Origin: Virgisporangium aurantiacum
GTDB lineage: Bacteria; Actinomycetota; Actinomycetes; Mycobacteriales; Micromonosporaceae
Length of the DNA: 64,000 bases
Direction: 5' to 3'
NCBI RefSeq assembly: GCF_016863635.1
Contig: NZ_BOPG01000034.1
Coordinates: 248,001-312,000 of the forward strand
A program made the position numbers and the translations under genes. Position 1 is the stretch's first letter; the number at the start of each line of letters is the position of its first letter. The notes beneath the pieces were generated by a model. That model made no database searches, had not been told where the DNA came from, and saw only the letters and a list, made by a program, of their open reading frames with translations. Below are positions 52,440 through 60,511 of this stretch, piece by piece.

Positions 52440-53105
52440 ATGCCACTCCGCTACCGGTTCCTGCGGCGGTTCCTCCAGCTGCAGGTCGGCCTGGTGCTGT
52501 ACGGCGTGAGCATGGCGATGTTCATCCGCGCCGATCTCGGGCTCGACCCGTGGGACGTCTTCCACCAGGGCGTGAGCGAGCGCACCGGGCTCCGGTTCGG
52601 CTGGGTGGTGATCATCACCGGCGCCGCTGTGCTGCTGTTGTGGATCCCGTTGCGCCAGCGTCCGGGCATCGGGACGGTCAGCAACGCGATCGTCGTGGGG
52701 CTGGCCGTCGAGGCCGCGCTGGCCGTGATCCCTCCGGTCGATCCGCTGTGGGCACGGGTCCTCGTTCTCGTGGCCGCGGTCGCCTTGAACGGCATCGCCA
52801 CGGCGTCATATATCGGCGCCGCGCTCGGGCCGGGACCGCGCGATGGCCTCATGACGGGACTTGCCAGGCGTTTCCCGCGGCTGTCGATCCGGCTCGTGCG
52901 CACCGGGCTGGAGATCACCGTGCTCGCGGTCGGCTGGTTGCTGGGCGGCTCGGTCGGCCTCGGCACGGTCGTGTACGCGCTGGCGATCGGGCCGCTCACG
53001 CAGGCGTTCCTGCCGCTCTTCACGGTGCGATACCGTCAGCCGGGTGCTGCGCCCGACGTATCCGATCCGCACTCCCCGGCTGGCCCTGCGCCCGTTCACC
53101 CGTGA
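52440..53105 (+). CDS. YczE/YyaS/YitT-family membrane protein
   Basis: The 221-residue protein has five to six membrane helices and the family opening RRFLQLQVGLVLYGVSMAMF followed by LGLDPWDVFHQGVSERTG, with GPRDGLMTGLARRFP in the middle. It is thought to act in transport or regulation but its function is unproven. It is paired with the divergent MocR regulator. ATG 52440 is the conservative start; GTG 52419 would add seven residues. It overlaps the GNAT gene by 62 bases. Confidence 0.82.
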   Translation: MPLRYRFLRRFLQLQVGLVLYGVSMAMFIRADLGLDPWDVFHQGVSERTGLRFGWVVIITGAAVLLLWIPLRQRPGIGTVSNAIVVGLAVEAALAVIPPVDPLWARVLVLVAAVALNGIATASYIGAALGPGPRDGLMTGLARRFPRLSIRLVRTGLEITVLAVGWLLGGSVGLGTVVYALAIGPLTQAFLPLFTVRYRQPGAAPDVSDPHSPAGPAPVHP

Positions 53106-53622
53106 CGATCTCGACGCCGTCCACACCTACGTCAGCGATCCCGACGTCGTGCGCTTCCTCTACTGGGAGGTGACCACCGACCGCGCCGCCGCCCGCAAGA
53201 TGCTCGACGCGAAGATCGGCAACTGGACGCTCACCGACGCCGGCCAGAGCCTGGTGCTCGCGGTCGACCTGCTCGACGACGGGCCGCTGGTGGGCGAGGT
53301 CGTGTTGAAGTGGCTCAGCCGCGAGCACCGGCAGGGCGAGATCGGGTTCGTGGTCACGCCGGCGCACCAGGGTCACGGGTACGCCACCGAGGCGGCGACG
53401 GCCATGCTGGCGCTCGCCTTCGACGACCTCAAGCTGCACCGGGTGATCGGCCGCTGCGACCCGCGCAACACCGCGTCGGCCACGGTGCTGGAGCGGCTCG
53501 GCATGCGGCGGGAGGCGCACTTCGTCCAGAACGAGATCTTCAAGGGCGAATGGGGCGACGAGTACGTCTACGCTCTGCTGGCCGACGAGTTCCGTGGCCG
53601 TGCCCCTTCGGGCAGGGCCTAG
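53044..53622 (+). CDS. GNAT-family N-acetyltransferase (RimJ/RimL-like)
   Basis: The 192-residue protein starts TYPIRTPRLALRPFTRDDLDAV, typical for RimJ/RimL-type acetyltransferases, and has the acetyl-CoA pyrophosphate-binding motif PAHQGHGYATEA near residue 110 and the NTASATVLERLGMRRE helix. It transfers acetyl groups to a protein N-terminus or small molecule. TACCGT lies seven bases before GTG 53044, inside the end of the YczE gene, giving a 62-base same-strand overlap. Confidence 0.87.
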   Translation: MLRPTYPIRTPRLALRPFTRDDLDAVHTYVSDPDVVRFLYWEVTTDRAAARKMLDAKIGNWTLTDAGQSLVLAVDLLDDGPLVGEVVLKWLSREHRQGEIGFVVTPAHQGHGYATEAATAMLALAFDDLKLHRVIGRCDPRNTASATVLERLGMRREAHFVQNEIFKGEWGDEYVYALLADEFRGRAPSGRA

Positions 53623-53632
53623 GCTGCCACCC

Positions 53633-54283
53633 GTGGCGACTCTGCTCTCGGTCAATCTGGCCCACCCCCGTGACGACCGCGGCCGCACCGTCCGCCTGAC
53701 CGGCATCGACAAGCGGCCGGTCACCGGCCCGGCCCGCCTCGACGTCCCCGGCGACGGAGGCAGCGGCGTCGGCGGCGACCTGATCGGTGACGGATCGGTG
53801 CACGGGGGCGGCGACCAGGCCGTCTACGCCTACGCCCGCGAAGACCTGGACGCCTGGTCGGCCGAGTTGGGCCGGCCGCTCGCCAACGGACAGTTCGGCG
53901 AGAACCTCACGACGCTCGGCCTCGACGTCACCGGCGCGCTGATCGGCGAGCACTGGCGGATCGGCGGGGTGCTGCTGGAGGTCACCGCGCCGCGCATCCC
54001 GTGCACGACGTTCGCCCGCTGGATGGACGAGCCACGCTGGATCAAGCGGTTCACCGAGCGCGCGGTGTCCGGCGCGTACCTGCGGGTGCTCGAACCCGGC
54101 CCGGTCGAAGCCGGTTCGGCGATCGAGGTGGTGCACCGGCCCGGCCACGGCGTCACGACCGGCCTGACGTTCCGGGCGCTCACCACCGAGCCCGACCTGA
54201 TCCACCGGCTCGTCGGCGTCGACGCGCTCGCCGCCGACATCCGGGAGAAGGTCGCGCGCCGCACGGCGGGAGTTCTTTCGTGA
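53633..54283 (+). CDS. MOSC-domain protein (YiiM-like)
   Basis: The 216-residue protein has the MOSC core: VHGGGDQAVYAYAREDLDAW, PLANGQFGENLTTLGLDV, IGEHWRIGGVLLEVTAPRIPC with the conserved Cys thought to carry a sulfur or molybdenum cofactor, and a C-terminal helical 3-alpha extension. YiiM-type proteins reduce N-hydroxylated compounds. GTG 53633 follows TAGGCT by seven bases. The stop TGA overlaps the GTG start of a 27-codon leader ORF (GTGA). Confidence 0.87.
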   Translation: MATLLSVNLAHPRDDRGRTVRLTGIDKRPVTGPARLDVPGDGGSGVGGDLIGDGSVHGGGDQAVYAYAREDLDAWSAELGRPLANGQFGENLTTLGLDVTGALIGEHWRIGGVLLEVTAPRIPCTTFARWMDEPRWIKRFTERAVSGAYLRVLEPGPVEAGSAIEVVHRPGHGVTTGLTFRALTTEPDLIHRLVGVDALAADIREKVARRTAGVLS

Positions 54284-54363
54284 CCGAGCACTTGTGCGAG
54301 GGCACCATTAAGCAGAGCCGCCCCGGTCAGGGCGGGTCACCACGGAGTGGGGACCCGTCATGA
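54280..54363 (+). CDS. 27-residue leader peptide coupled to MOSC and Hsp70-like genes
   Basis: GTG 54280 opens a 27-codon frame beginning VTEHLCEGTIKQ and ending GGSPRSGDPS. Its start overlaps the MOSC stop (GTGA) and its stop overlaps the ATG of the Hsp70-like gene (ATGA). A nearly identical ORF stands before the CPBP protease gene at 60428. Such double coupling of a tiny ORF, conserved at two loci, points to a translated regulatory leader. The family is not one I know. Confidence 0.55.
   Translation: MTEHLCEGTIKQSRPGQGGSPRSGDPS
54286..54351 (+). repeat. Leader repeat, copy 1 (partner at 60434-60499)
   Basis: These 66 bases match 60434-60499 with four differences. The transcript can form GCAC-GTGC and GTGC-GCAC hairpins that exclude each other (54289-54306), a CCGCCC/GGGCGG stem and CCAC-GGA-GTGG around the ribosome-binding GGAG, directly followed by GGGGA. 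The two-base difference in the middle shifts the GC stem but keeps it. Confidence 0.75.
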
Positions 54364-56243
54364 CGCGGTTAGCGATTGACCTTGGCACCTCGCACACCGT
54401 CGCGGTCGTCGAACGGCCGGGCCAGCAACCGCGTCCCCTTCTCTTCGACGGTTCCCCGGTGCTGCCCTCCGGTGTCTTCGCCGCCGCCGGCGGAGGCATC
54501 CACGTGGGCCGCGACGCCGAACGCCTGGCCCAGCTGGAACCGCACCGGTACGACCCGCACCCGAAGCGGCGCATCGACGAGGGGACGGTGCTGCTCGGCG
54601 ACTCCGAGTACCCGGTCGCCACGCTGCTCGCCGCGCTGCTGCACCGGGTCGTTTCCGAAGCGGGGCATGCATCGAGCGTCGTATTGACCTGCCCCGCCGA
54701 CTGGGGCCGCCTGCGCCGGTCGGTGCTGATCGACGCCGCCCGCCAGGCCGGCATCGCCGACCCGGTGCTCGTCGACGAGCCGGTGGCCGCCGCCGCCTAC
54801 TGCACCCGCGTCCTCGGCGGGCACGTGCCCGACGGGCAGTCGCTGCTGGTCTTCGACTTCGGCGGCGGCACGCTCGACCTGGCGCTGGTGCGCCTCGATC
54901 CGGGCGGCAGCCGCGTCACCGGGGTCAGCGGCCTGGAGAACCTCGGCGGCCTCGACGTCGACGAGGCGCTGGTCGGCCACCTCGGCCAGCTCGTGGCGGC
55001 GCGCGACCCGGCGACGTGGCAGCGGTTGTCCCGGCCGTCGAATCCGGCCGAACTCCGGGACCGGCGGACGTTCCGGGCCGAGGTGCGCGTCGCCAAGGAG
55101 ATGCTGTCGCGCACGACGGTCGCGCCGGTGACCGTGCCCGGCTGGTCGGAGACGCTGCACCTGACGCGCGAGGAACTCGACCGGCTCGCCGGTCCCCTCG
55201 TCGACCGCGCCGTCGACGAGACCCGCCGCCTTCTCGACGGCGTCGGCCAGCCGATCACTGGGATCCTGCTCGTCGGCGGGTCGAGCCGGATCCCGCTGGT
55301 GGCGACCCGGCTGCACGGCCGGTTCGGCGTCGCGCCGATGGTGCCCGAGCAGCCGGAGCTTCCGGTCGCGCTGGGTGCGCTGGCCTCGGTGGAGAACGCC
55401 GCGCCGACCTCGGGAGCGGCACCGACCTCCGGCGGGCCCCGGCAGACGCGTACCCCGGGACCGGTGATCCCGGGACCGGTGTCCGGACTACCGGGAACGC
55501 CGGTCTCCGGAATGCCGACCGGCCAGGTCTCCGCCGTGCCGACGGGTCCGGTCTCCGGTGCCGCCTTCTTCGAGGGCGAGAACACCGACACCGGCATCCC
55601 GGTCCCCCATGACCCCGGTGCGGCCTGGACCGGCCGCCCGCAGGCCAACCACCCCTGGGCCGCCCCGCCCCCGCCCCGACGCGCCCGACGCGGCGCCCCG
55701 CGCGGCGCGATGATCCTCGCGATCGCCGCGAGCCTCGCCGTCATCGTGCTCGCCGCCGGCACGATCTGGTTCGTCCGCGACGCGGTCGGTGACACCAAGG
55801 AGCCCGGCACCGGCGCACAGGGACCGAACGCCACCACCACCGGCGCCAGCGCGTCCCCCACGGCGAACCGCGGGCCGGCGCCCACCGGCTTCGCCTGGTG
55901 CGAAGCACCGGAGAAGGCGCTCTTCTGCCCCACCACGCCGGTCTGCGAGTCCGAGGACGACGACGAGATCGACTGCGCCAAGGCCCACACCACGGAACTG
56001 TTCGCCGGCGGCATCCTCCCCTCCGAAGGCTTCGCCGGCTCCGACCAGCTCGACAAGTCACCCGAGGTCAAGGCCGGCTGCAGCGCCGCGACCCTCGACG
56101 CGCGAACCGCCGACAAGAACAAGACGAAGGACTGGAACCGCTACGCCCAGTGGCAGTGGCGCAACGGCGTCAACCTGTTCCTGTGCTTCACCGGCCCGGA
56201 GAACGGAACGACCACCGGCTCGGTGATCAAGCAGGCCACCTGA
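54360..56243 (+). CDS. Hsp70-like ATPase fused to a membrane helix and an extracytoplasmic Cys-rich domain
   Basis: The 627-residue protein has an actin-fold ATPase domain (residues 1-340: DLGTSHTVAVV, VFDFGGGTLDLALV, LVGGSSRIPLV) like DnaK but without the usual peptide-binding domain. A Pro/Gly/Ser/Thr-rich linker (about 345-445, with repeats such as PVSG and GPV) and one membrane helix (about 450-472) follow. The C-terminal extracytoplasmic domain has spaced Cys residues and CAKAHTTELFAG, resembling septum-formation-type domains. It may link cytoplasmic ATP state to an envelope function. It is coupled to a 27-codon leader. The stop lies six bases from the convergent TIR gene stop. Confidence 0.82.
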   Translation: MTRLAIDLGTSHTVAVVERPGQQPRPLLFDGSPVLPSGVFAAAGGGIHVGRDAERLAQLEPHRYDPHPKRRIDEGTVLLGDSEYPVATLLAALLHRVVSEAGHASSVVLTCPADWGRLRRSVLIDAARQAGIADPVLVDEPVAAAAYCTRVLGGHVPDGQSLLVFDFGGGTLDLALVRLDPGGSRVTGVSGLENLGGLDVDEALVGHLGQLVAARDPATWQRLSRPSNPAELRDRRTFRAEVRVAKEMLSRTTVAPVTVPGWSETLHLTREELDRLAGPLVDRAVDETRRLLDGVGQPITGILLVGGSSRIPLVATRLHGRFGVAPMVPEQPELPVALGALASVENAAPTSGAAPTSGGPRQTRTPGPVIPGPVSGLPGTPVSGMPTGQVSAVPTGPVSGAAFFEGENTDTGIPVPHDPGAAWTGRPQANHPWAAPPPPRRARRGAPRGAMILAIAASLAVIVLAAGTIWFVRDAVGDTKEPGTGAQGPNATTTGASASPTANRGPAPTGFAWCEAPEKALFCPTTPVCESEDDDEIDCAKAHTTELFAGGILPSEGFAGSDQLDKSPEVKAGCSAATLDARTADKNKTKDWNRYAQWQWRNGVNLFLCFTGPENGTTTGSVIKQAT

Positions 56244-56248
56244 CGGCG

Positions 56249-57136
56249 CTACGTCCGGCCGTCCCAGATCTTGACCAGCACCTCGGGCTCGATTCCCCCG
56301 GCGACGAGCACGCCGGCGTACCGTCGCGCGTGGTCGTCGTCGTCCTGGGCCGGTTCCCAGTAGATGCCGAGATTTCCGCCGCCGGCGATGTAGCAGATCC
56401 GCACCTTCGTCACCTGGCCGGCCGGTATCGGCCCGATTTCCCAACCCCAACTGTCGAAGGCACGCCACGTGTCCTTGCCCGCACGAATCGGGTTGAACAG
56501 ATCCGACCTCTTTCCGTGGTTACGGAAGCTGATGAAGTAGGCGGCCCATTGATCGCCTGCGCATCGCACGATCGCGTTCGCGTCGTTTCCGACCGGCTGG
56601 TCCACCCCGATCTCGCCGAGATAGACCAGAGGCTCGGGACGAGCGCAGTCGCCGACGTCCGCCCGGACGTTCGTGGCGAACTGGGCGAGCTCGGGGTCCC
56701 TGGTGAACTCGTCGGCCGTCAGCCTCCGCACCAACCACCATCCGCCGGCGCCGACCAGCAGCAGCGCGACAAGGGCCGCGGCGAGCCGGTACCGCCGCTT
56801 GCGTCGACGCGCCGCCGACCGTCGCACCCGCTCGGCGGACAGCTCCTTGACCAGGCTGGAAACGTCCTCGCGCCACCGGGATTCCTCGATCCGGCGGTGT
56901 TGACGGCCGGCGAGGGCTCGCAGCGGTTCCGGCAACGCCTCGGCACTGGGCATCGGAGTGTCGTTCAGCAGTACCGGGATCACCCGGGTCTTACGGTTTC
57001 CCAGCGCCAACCGGACCTCGTGGTGAACCCAGTCCGAGTCGCTGTCGATCAGGCGGCGCCCGGACCCGTCTCCCATCGCGAGCCAGGACTTCCCGATGAG
57101 AACGATCACGACCTCCGCCCTCGCCAGAGCGGACAC
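56249..57136 (-). pseudogene. TIR-domain membrane protein lacking its N-terminus (probably truncated)
   Basis: From GTG 57136 the protein is 295 residues. It starts in the middle of a TIR domain (AEVVIVLIGKSWLAM, then SDWVHHEVRLALG with the Glu of the active region and VIPVLLNDTPMP). A membrane helix (about residues 119-137) and an outer domain with a few Cys follow. The frame continues upstream without a start codon (PFGDRIVSALAR, still TIR-like) to TAG 57202-57200, and the N-terminal BB-loop half of TIR is missing, probably lost by deletion at the end of the helicase gene. A shortened functional product cannot be excluded. Confidence 0.6.
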
Positions 57137-57205
57137 GATCCGGTCTCCGAACGGCGCACCCGCGTATCTACGTTGTGTAGTCGGGGATTTGTCTGCCGAC
57201 TACCG

Positions 57206-59728
57206 CTATGCCGGACCGACCCCGGTGATCCGCACCGCGGCCGCGCCGATCTCGTCGGACTCGGCCAGGTCGATCTCGGCGTGGATGGCCCAGTCGTGAT
57301 CGCCGTTCGGGTCGTCGAAGATCTGGCGCACCGTCCACTTCTCGCGGCCGGCGTCGATCATCAGCAGGGCCGGCCCGCGCGCGTCGGGGCCGATGCCGAT
57401 CTCGCCGTACTCCTCGAAGTACGGCTTGAGCGCCGCCTCCCAGTCGACGGTGCCGTCGAGTTCGGAGAGGTCGTACCAGCGGTGCAGCGCCGCCAGTTCC
57501 ACCCGCCGGAACAGGGCGTTGCGGACGAGGACGCGGAACGCGCGGGCGTTGCGCGTCACCGCCGGCGGCCGGTCCTCGATCGCGTGCACCGCCTCGCCGG
57601 CCTCGCGTTCGGCGGCCGTCGGGTCGCGCAGCTTCTCCCACTCGTCGATGAGGCTGGAGTCGACCTGGCGCACCAGTTCACCGAGCCACTCGATGAGGTC
57701 GGTGAGTTCCTCGGTGCGCGCGTCCTCGGGAACGGTCTGCTTCACCGCCTTGTAGGCGTCGGCGAGGTAGCGCAGCACGAGTCCCTCGGAGCGGGTCAGC
57801 CCGTAGAAGCTGATGTACTCGGTGAACGTCATCGCGCGCTCGAACATGTCGCGGGCCACCGACTTCGGCGCGAGTTCGTGGTCGGCGACCCACGGGTGCC
57901 CGCGCCGGTACAGCTCGTACGCCGCGTCCAGCAACTCCGCCAACGGCTTTGGATAGGTGACGCCCTCGATGAGTTCGACCCGCTGGTCGTACTCGATGCC
58001 CTCGGCCTTCATCGCCGCGACGGCCTCGCCGCGCGCCTTCGACTGCTGTGCCATCAGCACCTGCCGCGGATTGTCCAAAATGGACTCGACGACCGACAGC
58101 ACGTCCAGGGCGTAGATGGGCGACTCGCGGTCGAGGAGCTCGAACGCGGCCAGCGCCAACGGCGACAGCGGCTGGTTCAGCGCGAAGTCGAGTTGCAGGT
58201 CGACGGTGAGCCGCACGATGCGACCCTCCTCGTCGGGCGTCTCGAGTCGCTCGACCACGCCACCGGCCAGCAAGGCCCGGTAGATGGCAATCGCCCGCCG
58301 GATGTGCCTGCGTTGCGTCGGACGGTCGTCGTGGTTCTCCGTCAACAGATGGCGCATCGCGTCGAACGCGTTGCCCGGCCGGCTGATGACGTTCAGCAGC
58401 ATCGCGTGGCTCACCTGGAAGTGCGAGGTGAGCGGCTCCGGTTCCGCCTCGATCAGGCGCTCGAACGTGGGGCGGCCGTACCCGATCGTCCCCTCGGGTG
58501 GTTTCTTGCGGACGACCTTGCGCCGCTTCTTCGGGTCGTCGCCGGCCTTCGCCAGCGCCCGCTCGTTGTCGATGACGTGCTCGGGCGCCTGCACCACCAC
58601 GGTTCCCATGGTGTCGAAGCCGGCCCGGCCCGCCCGCCCGGCGATCTGGTGGAACTCGCGCGCCTTCAACAGCCGCGTCTTCACGCCGTCGTATTTGGAC
58701 AGTCCGGTGAAAAGCACTGTCCTGATAGGAACGTTGATGCCGACGCCCAGCGTGTCGGTCCCGCAGATCACCTTCAACAACCCCGCCTGCGCAAGGGTTT
58801 CCACGAGCCGGCGGTACTTCGGCAGCAGCCCCGCGTGGTGCACGCCGATGCCGTGCCGCACCAACCTCGACAGGGTCTTGCTCCCGAACCCCGCGGTGAA
58901 CCGGAAGTTACCGATGAGGTCCGCGATCGCGTCCTTCTCCGCCCGCGTGCACACGTTGATGCTCATCAACGCCTGCGCGCGTTCCAGCGCGGCCTGCTGG
59001 GTGAAGTGCACGACGTACACCGGCGACTGCTTCGTGGTGAGCAGTTCCTCGAGCGTCTCGTGCAACGGCGTCAGCACGTACTCGTAGTGCAGCGGCACCG
59101 GCCGGTCGACCGACCGGATGATGGTGGTCTGCCGACCGGTGCGGTGGGTCAGGTCCTCCTTGAACCGGTCCATGTCGCCGAGCGTCGCCGACATCAGCAC
59201 GAACTGCGCCTGCGGCAGTTCGATGAGCGGCACCTGCCACGCCCAGCCGCGGTCGGGCTCGGCGTAGAAGTGGAACTCGTCCATCGTCACCATGCCGACG
59301 TCGGCCCGCTCGCCGAACCGCAGCGCGATGTTCGCGAGGATCTCGGCCGTGCAGCACACGATCGGCGCGTCGGCGTTGACGCTCGCGTCACCCGTCAGCA
59401 TGCCGACGTTGGTTGCGCCGAACGTCGCGCACAGCTCGAAGAACTTCTCGCTCACCAACGCCTTGATGGGTGCGGTGTAGTACGTCCGGCGGCCTTTCGA
59501 CAGCGCGGCGAAGTGCGCGGCCGCCGCCACGAGACTCTTGCCCGACCCGGTCGGCGTGCTGAGAATGACGTTCGAGCCGTACGCGATCTCCAGGAGCGCC
59601 TCCTCCTGGTGCGGGTACAGCGTGAGACCGCGGTCGCCCGCCCAGGTCGCGAACGCCTCGTAGATGGCGTCGGGCAGTTCGTCGTCCGGCAGGTCGTCGG
59701 GCGGCACCAGCTCGATGAGGCCGGTCAT
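57206..59728 (-). CDS. DEAD/DEAH-box helicase with C-terminal DUF3516
   Basis: The 840-residue protein has Ski2/Mtr4-type helicase motifs: STPTGSGKSLVA (motif I), TAPIKALVSEKF (Ia), TMDEFHFYAEPDRG (DExH variant), LMSATLGDM (III), and in the second RecA domain GIGVHHAGLLPKYR, CGTDTLGVGINVPIRTVLF and QIAGRAGRAGFD. The last ~300 residues form the DUF3516 domain. It likely remodels RNA or DNA; its exact role is unknown. ATG 59728 overlaps the trmB stop (ATGA). Confidence 0.88.
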   Translation of the reverse strand: MTGLIELVPPDDLPDDELPDAIYEAFATWAGDRGLTLYPHQEEALLEIAYGSNVILSTPTGSGKSLVAAAAHFAALSKGRRTYYTAPIKALVSEKFFELCATFGATNVGMLTGDASVNADAPIVCCTAEILANIALRFGERADVGMVTMDEFHFYAEPDRGWAWQVPLIELPQAQFVLMSATLGDMDRFKEDLTHRTGRQTTIIRSVDRPVPLHYEYVLTPLHETLEELLTTKQSPVYVVHFTQQAALERAQALMSINVCTRAEKDAIADLIGNFRFTAGFGSKTLSRLVRHGIGVHHAGLLPKYRRLVETLAQAGLLKVICGTDTLGVGINVPIRTVLFTGLSKYDGVKTRLLKAREFHQIAGRAGRAGFDTMGTVVVQAPEHVIDNERALAKAGDDPKKRRKVVRKKPPEGTIGYGRPTFERLIEAEPEPLTSHFQVSHAMLLNVISRPGNAFDAMRHLLTENHDDRPTQRRHIRRAIAIYRALLAGGVVERLETPDEEGRIVRLTVDLQLDFALNQPLSPLALAAFELLDRESPIYALDVLSVVESILDNPRQVLMAQQSKARGEAVAAMKAEGIEYDQRVELIEGVTYPKPLAELLDAAYELYRRGHPWVADHELAPKSVARDMFERAMTFTEYISFYGLTRSEGLVLRYLADAYKAVKQTVPEDARTEELTDLIEWLGELVRQVDSSLIDEWEKLRDPTAAEREAGEAVHAIEDRPPAVTRNARAFRVLVRNALFRRVELAALHRWYDLSELDGTVDWEAALKPYFEEYGEIGIGPDARGPALLMIDAGREKWTVRQIFDDPNGDHDWAIHAEIDLAESDEIGAAAVRITGVGPA

Positions 59729-60369
59729 CGTCGGATGTAGCGCAGGTCGGCGATCGCGCGGCCGGCGTCGCGGCCGCGCTTCTCGAACTTCGTCATGGGA
59801 CGCACGTGAGCGTCGGCCGCCGCCTTGATCAGCAACGGATCCCGATCGAGCGTCGCCGCCATCGCCTCGGCGTACTCCGGCCAGTCGGTGGCGCACCACA
59901 GCAGCCCGCCCGGTGCGAGCCGGCTCGCCAGCAGGGCCACGTGCGTGGGCTGCACGAGGCGGCGCTTGTGGTGCCGTGCCTTCGGCCACGGGTCCGGGAA
60001 GAAGGCGTGCACGGCGGCCAGCGTGCCGGGCGGTACGCGTCCCATGATTTCCAACGCGTCCTCGAAGGCGATGCGCACGTTGGTGAGCCCGCGTTCCTCG
60101 ACGGTGGCGAGCAGGTTGGCCACGCCGGGGGTGTGTATCTCGACGGCGAGGTAGCCGCGGCCGGGATCGGCCTGCGCCATCGCGGCGGTCGCCTCACCCA
60201 TGCCCGAGCCGATCTCCACCACCAGCGGCACGTCGACGCCGAACAACGATTCCGCGGTGACCGGCCCGTCGGCACTGATGCCGTGCGTGGGCAGGAGGCG
60301 GTCGAGGGCGTCGTGGTGCCGGCCGCTGAGCCGCCCGCGCCGCGGGTGGTACGTCCGGATCGACTTCAC
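59725..60369 (-). CDS. trmB: tRNA (guanine-N7)-methyltransferase
   Basis: The 214-residue enzyme shows VKSIRTYHPRRGRLS at the start, SAM motif VVEIGSGMGEATAAMA, EIHTPGVANL, the substrate motif FFPDPWPKARHHKRRLVQ and TKFEKRG near the end, all hallmarks of TrmB. It methylates G46 in the variable loop of tRNA. GTG 60369 fits the family start. It is coupled to the DUF3516 helicase gene downstream and is divergent from the second 27-codon leader ORF. Confidence 0.93.
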   Translation of the reverse strand: MKSIRTYHPRRGRLSGRHHDALDRLLPTHGISADGPVTAESLFGVDVPLVVEIGSGMGEATAAMAQADPGRGYLAVEIHTPGVANLLATVEERGLTNVRIAFEDALEIMGRVPPGTLAAVHAFFPDPWPKARHHKRRLVQPTHVALLASRLAPGGLLWCATDWPEYAEAMAATLDRDPLLIKAAADAHVRPMTKFEKRGRDAGRAIADLRYIRR

Positions 60370-60427
60370 CCTGTGAAACCTAACATTCGCACTTGCGTTC
60401 GGTCCCGTCCCACGGCATCCTCCGGCC

Positions 60428-60511
60428 GTGCCCGAGCACTTGTGCGAGGGCACCGTTCAGCAGAGCCCGCCCGGTCAGGGCGGGTCACCACGGAGTGGGG
60501 AGCCGGCGTGA
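60428..60511 (+). CDS. 27-residue leader peptide coupled to the CPBP protease gene (copy 2)
   Basis: GTG 60428 opens a 27-codon frame beginning VPEHLCEGTVQQ and ending GGSPRSGEPA; the stop TGA overlaps the GTG of the CPBP gene (GTGA). It equals the ORF at 54280 except at six codons, 76 of 84 bases being identical. All six codon differences change the residue, so RNA or DNA sequence may be under selection as much as the peptide. A possible promoter TTGCGT-17-CATCCT ends six bases upstream. Confidence 0.55.
   Translation: MPEHLCEGTVQQSPPGQGGSPRSGEPA
60434..60499 (+). repeat. Leader repeat, copy 2 (partner at 54286-54351)
   Basis: This is the second copy of the structured leader described at 54286. 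Here the central stem is CCCGCCC/GGGCGGG around GGTCA, one pair longer than in copy 1. The GGAG...GGGGA ribosome-binding region precedes GTG 60508 by the same distance as in copy 1. Confidence 0.75.

Noticed and set aside
55898..59740. A very long open frame on the plus strand (over 1200 codons) antisense to the helicase and TIR genes
   Set aside because: High G+C removes stop codons from the complementary frames; the translation is Arg/Val/Gln-rich without domains, while the minus strand has clear helicase motifs.
54280..60511. Defence island hypothesis (TIR, Hsp70-like, helicase, CPBP)
   Set aside because: The helicase is of the DUF3516 type coupled to trmB, the TIR gene is truncated, and no nuclease, integrase or mobile-element gene is nearby. 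Co-location alone is not enough.
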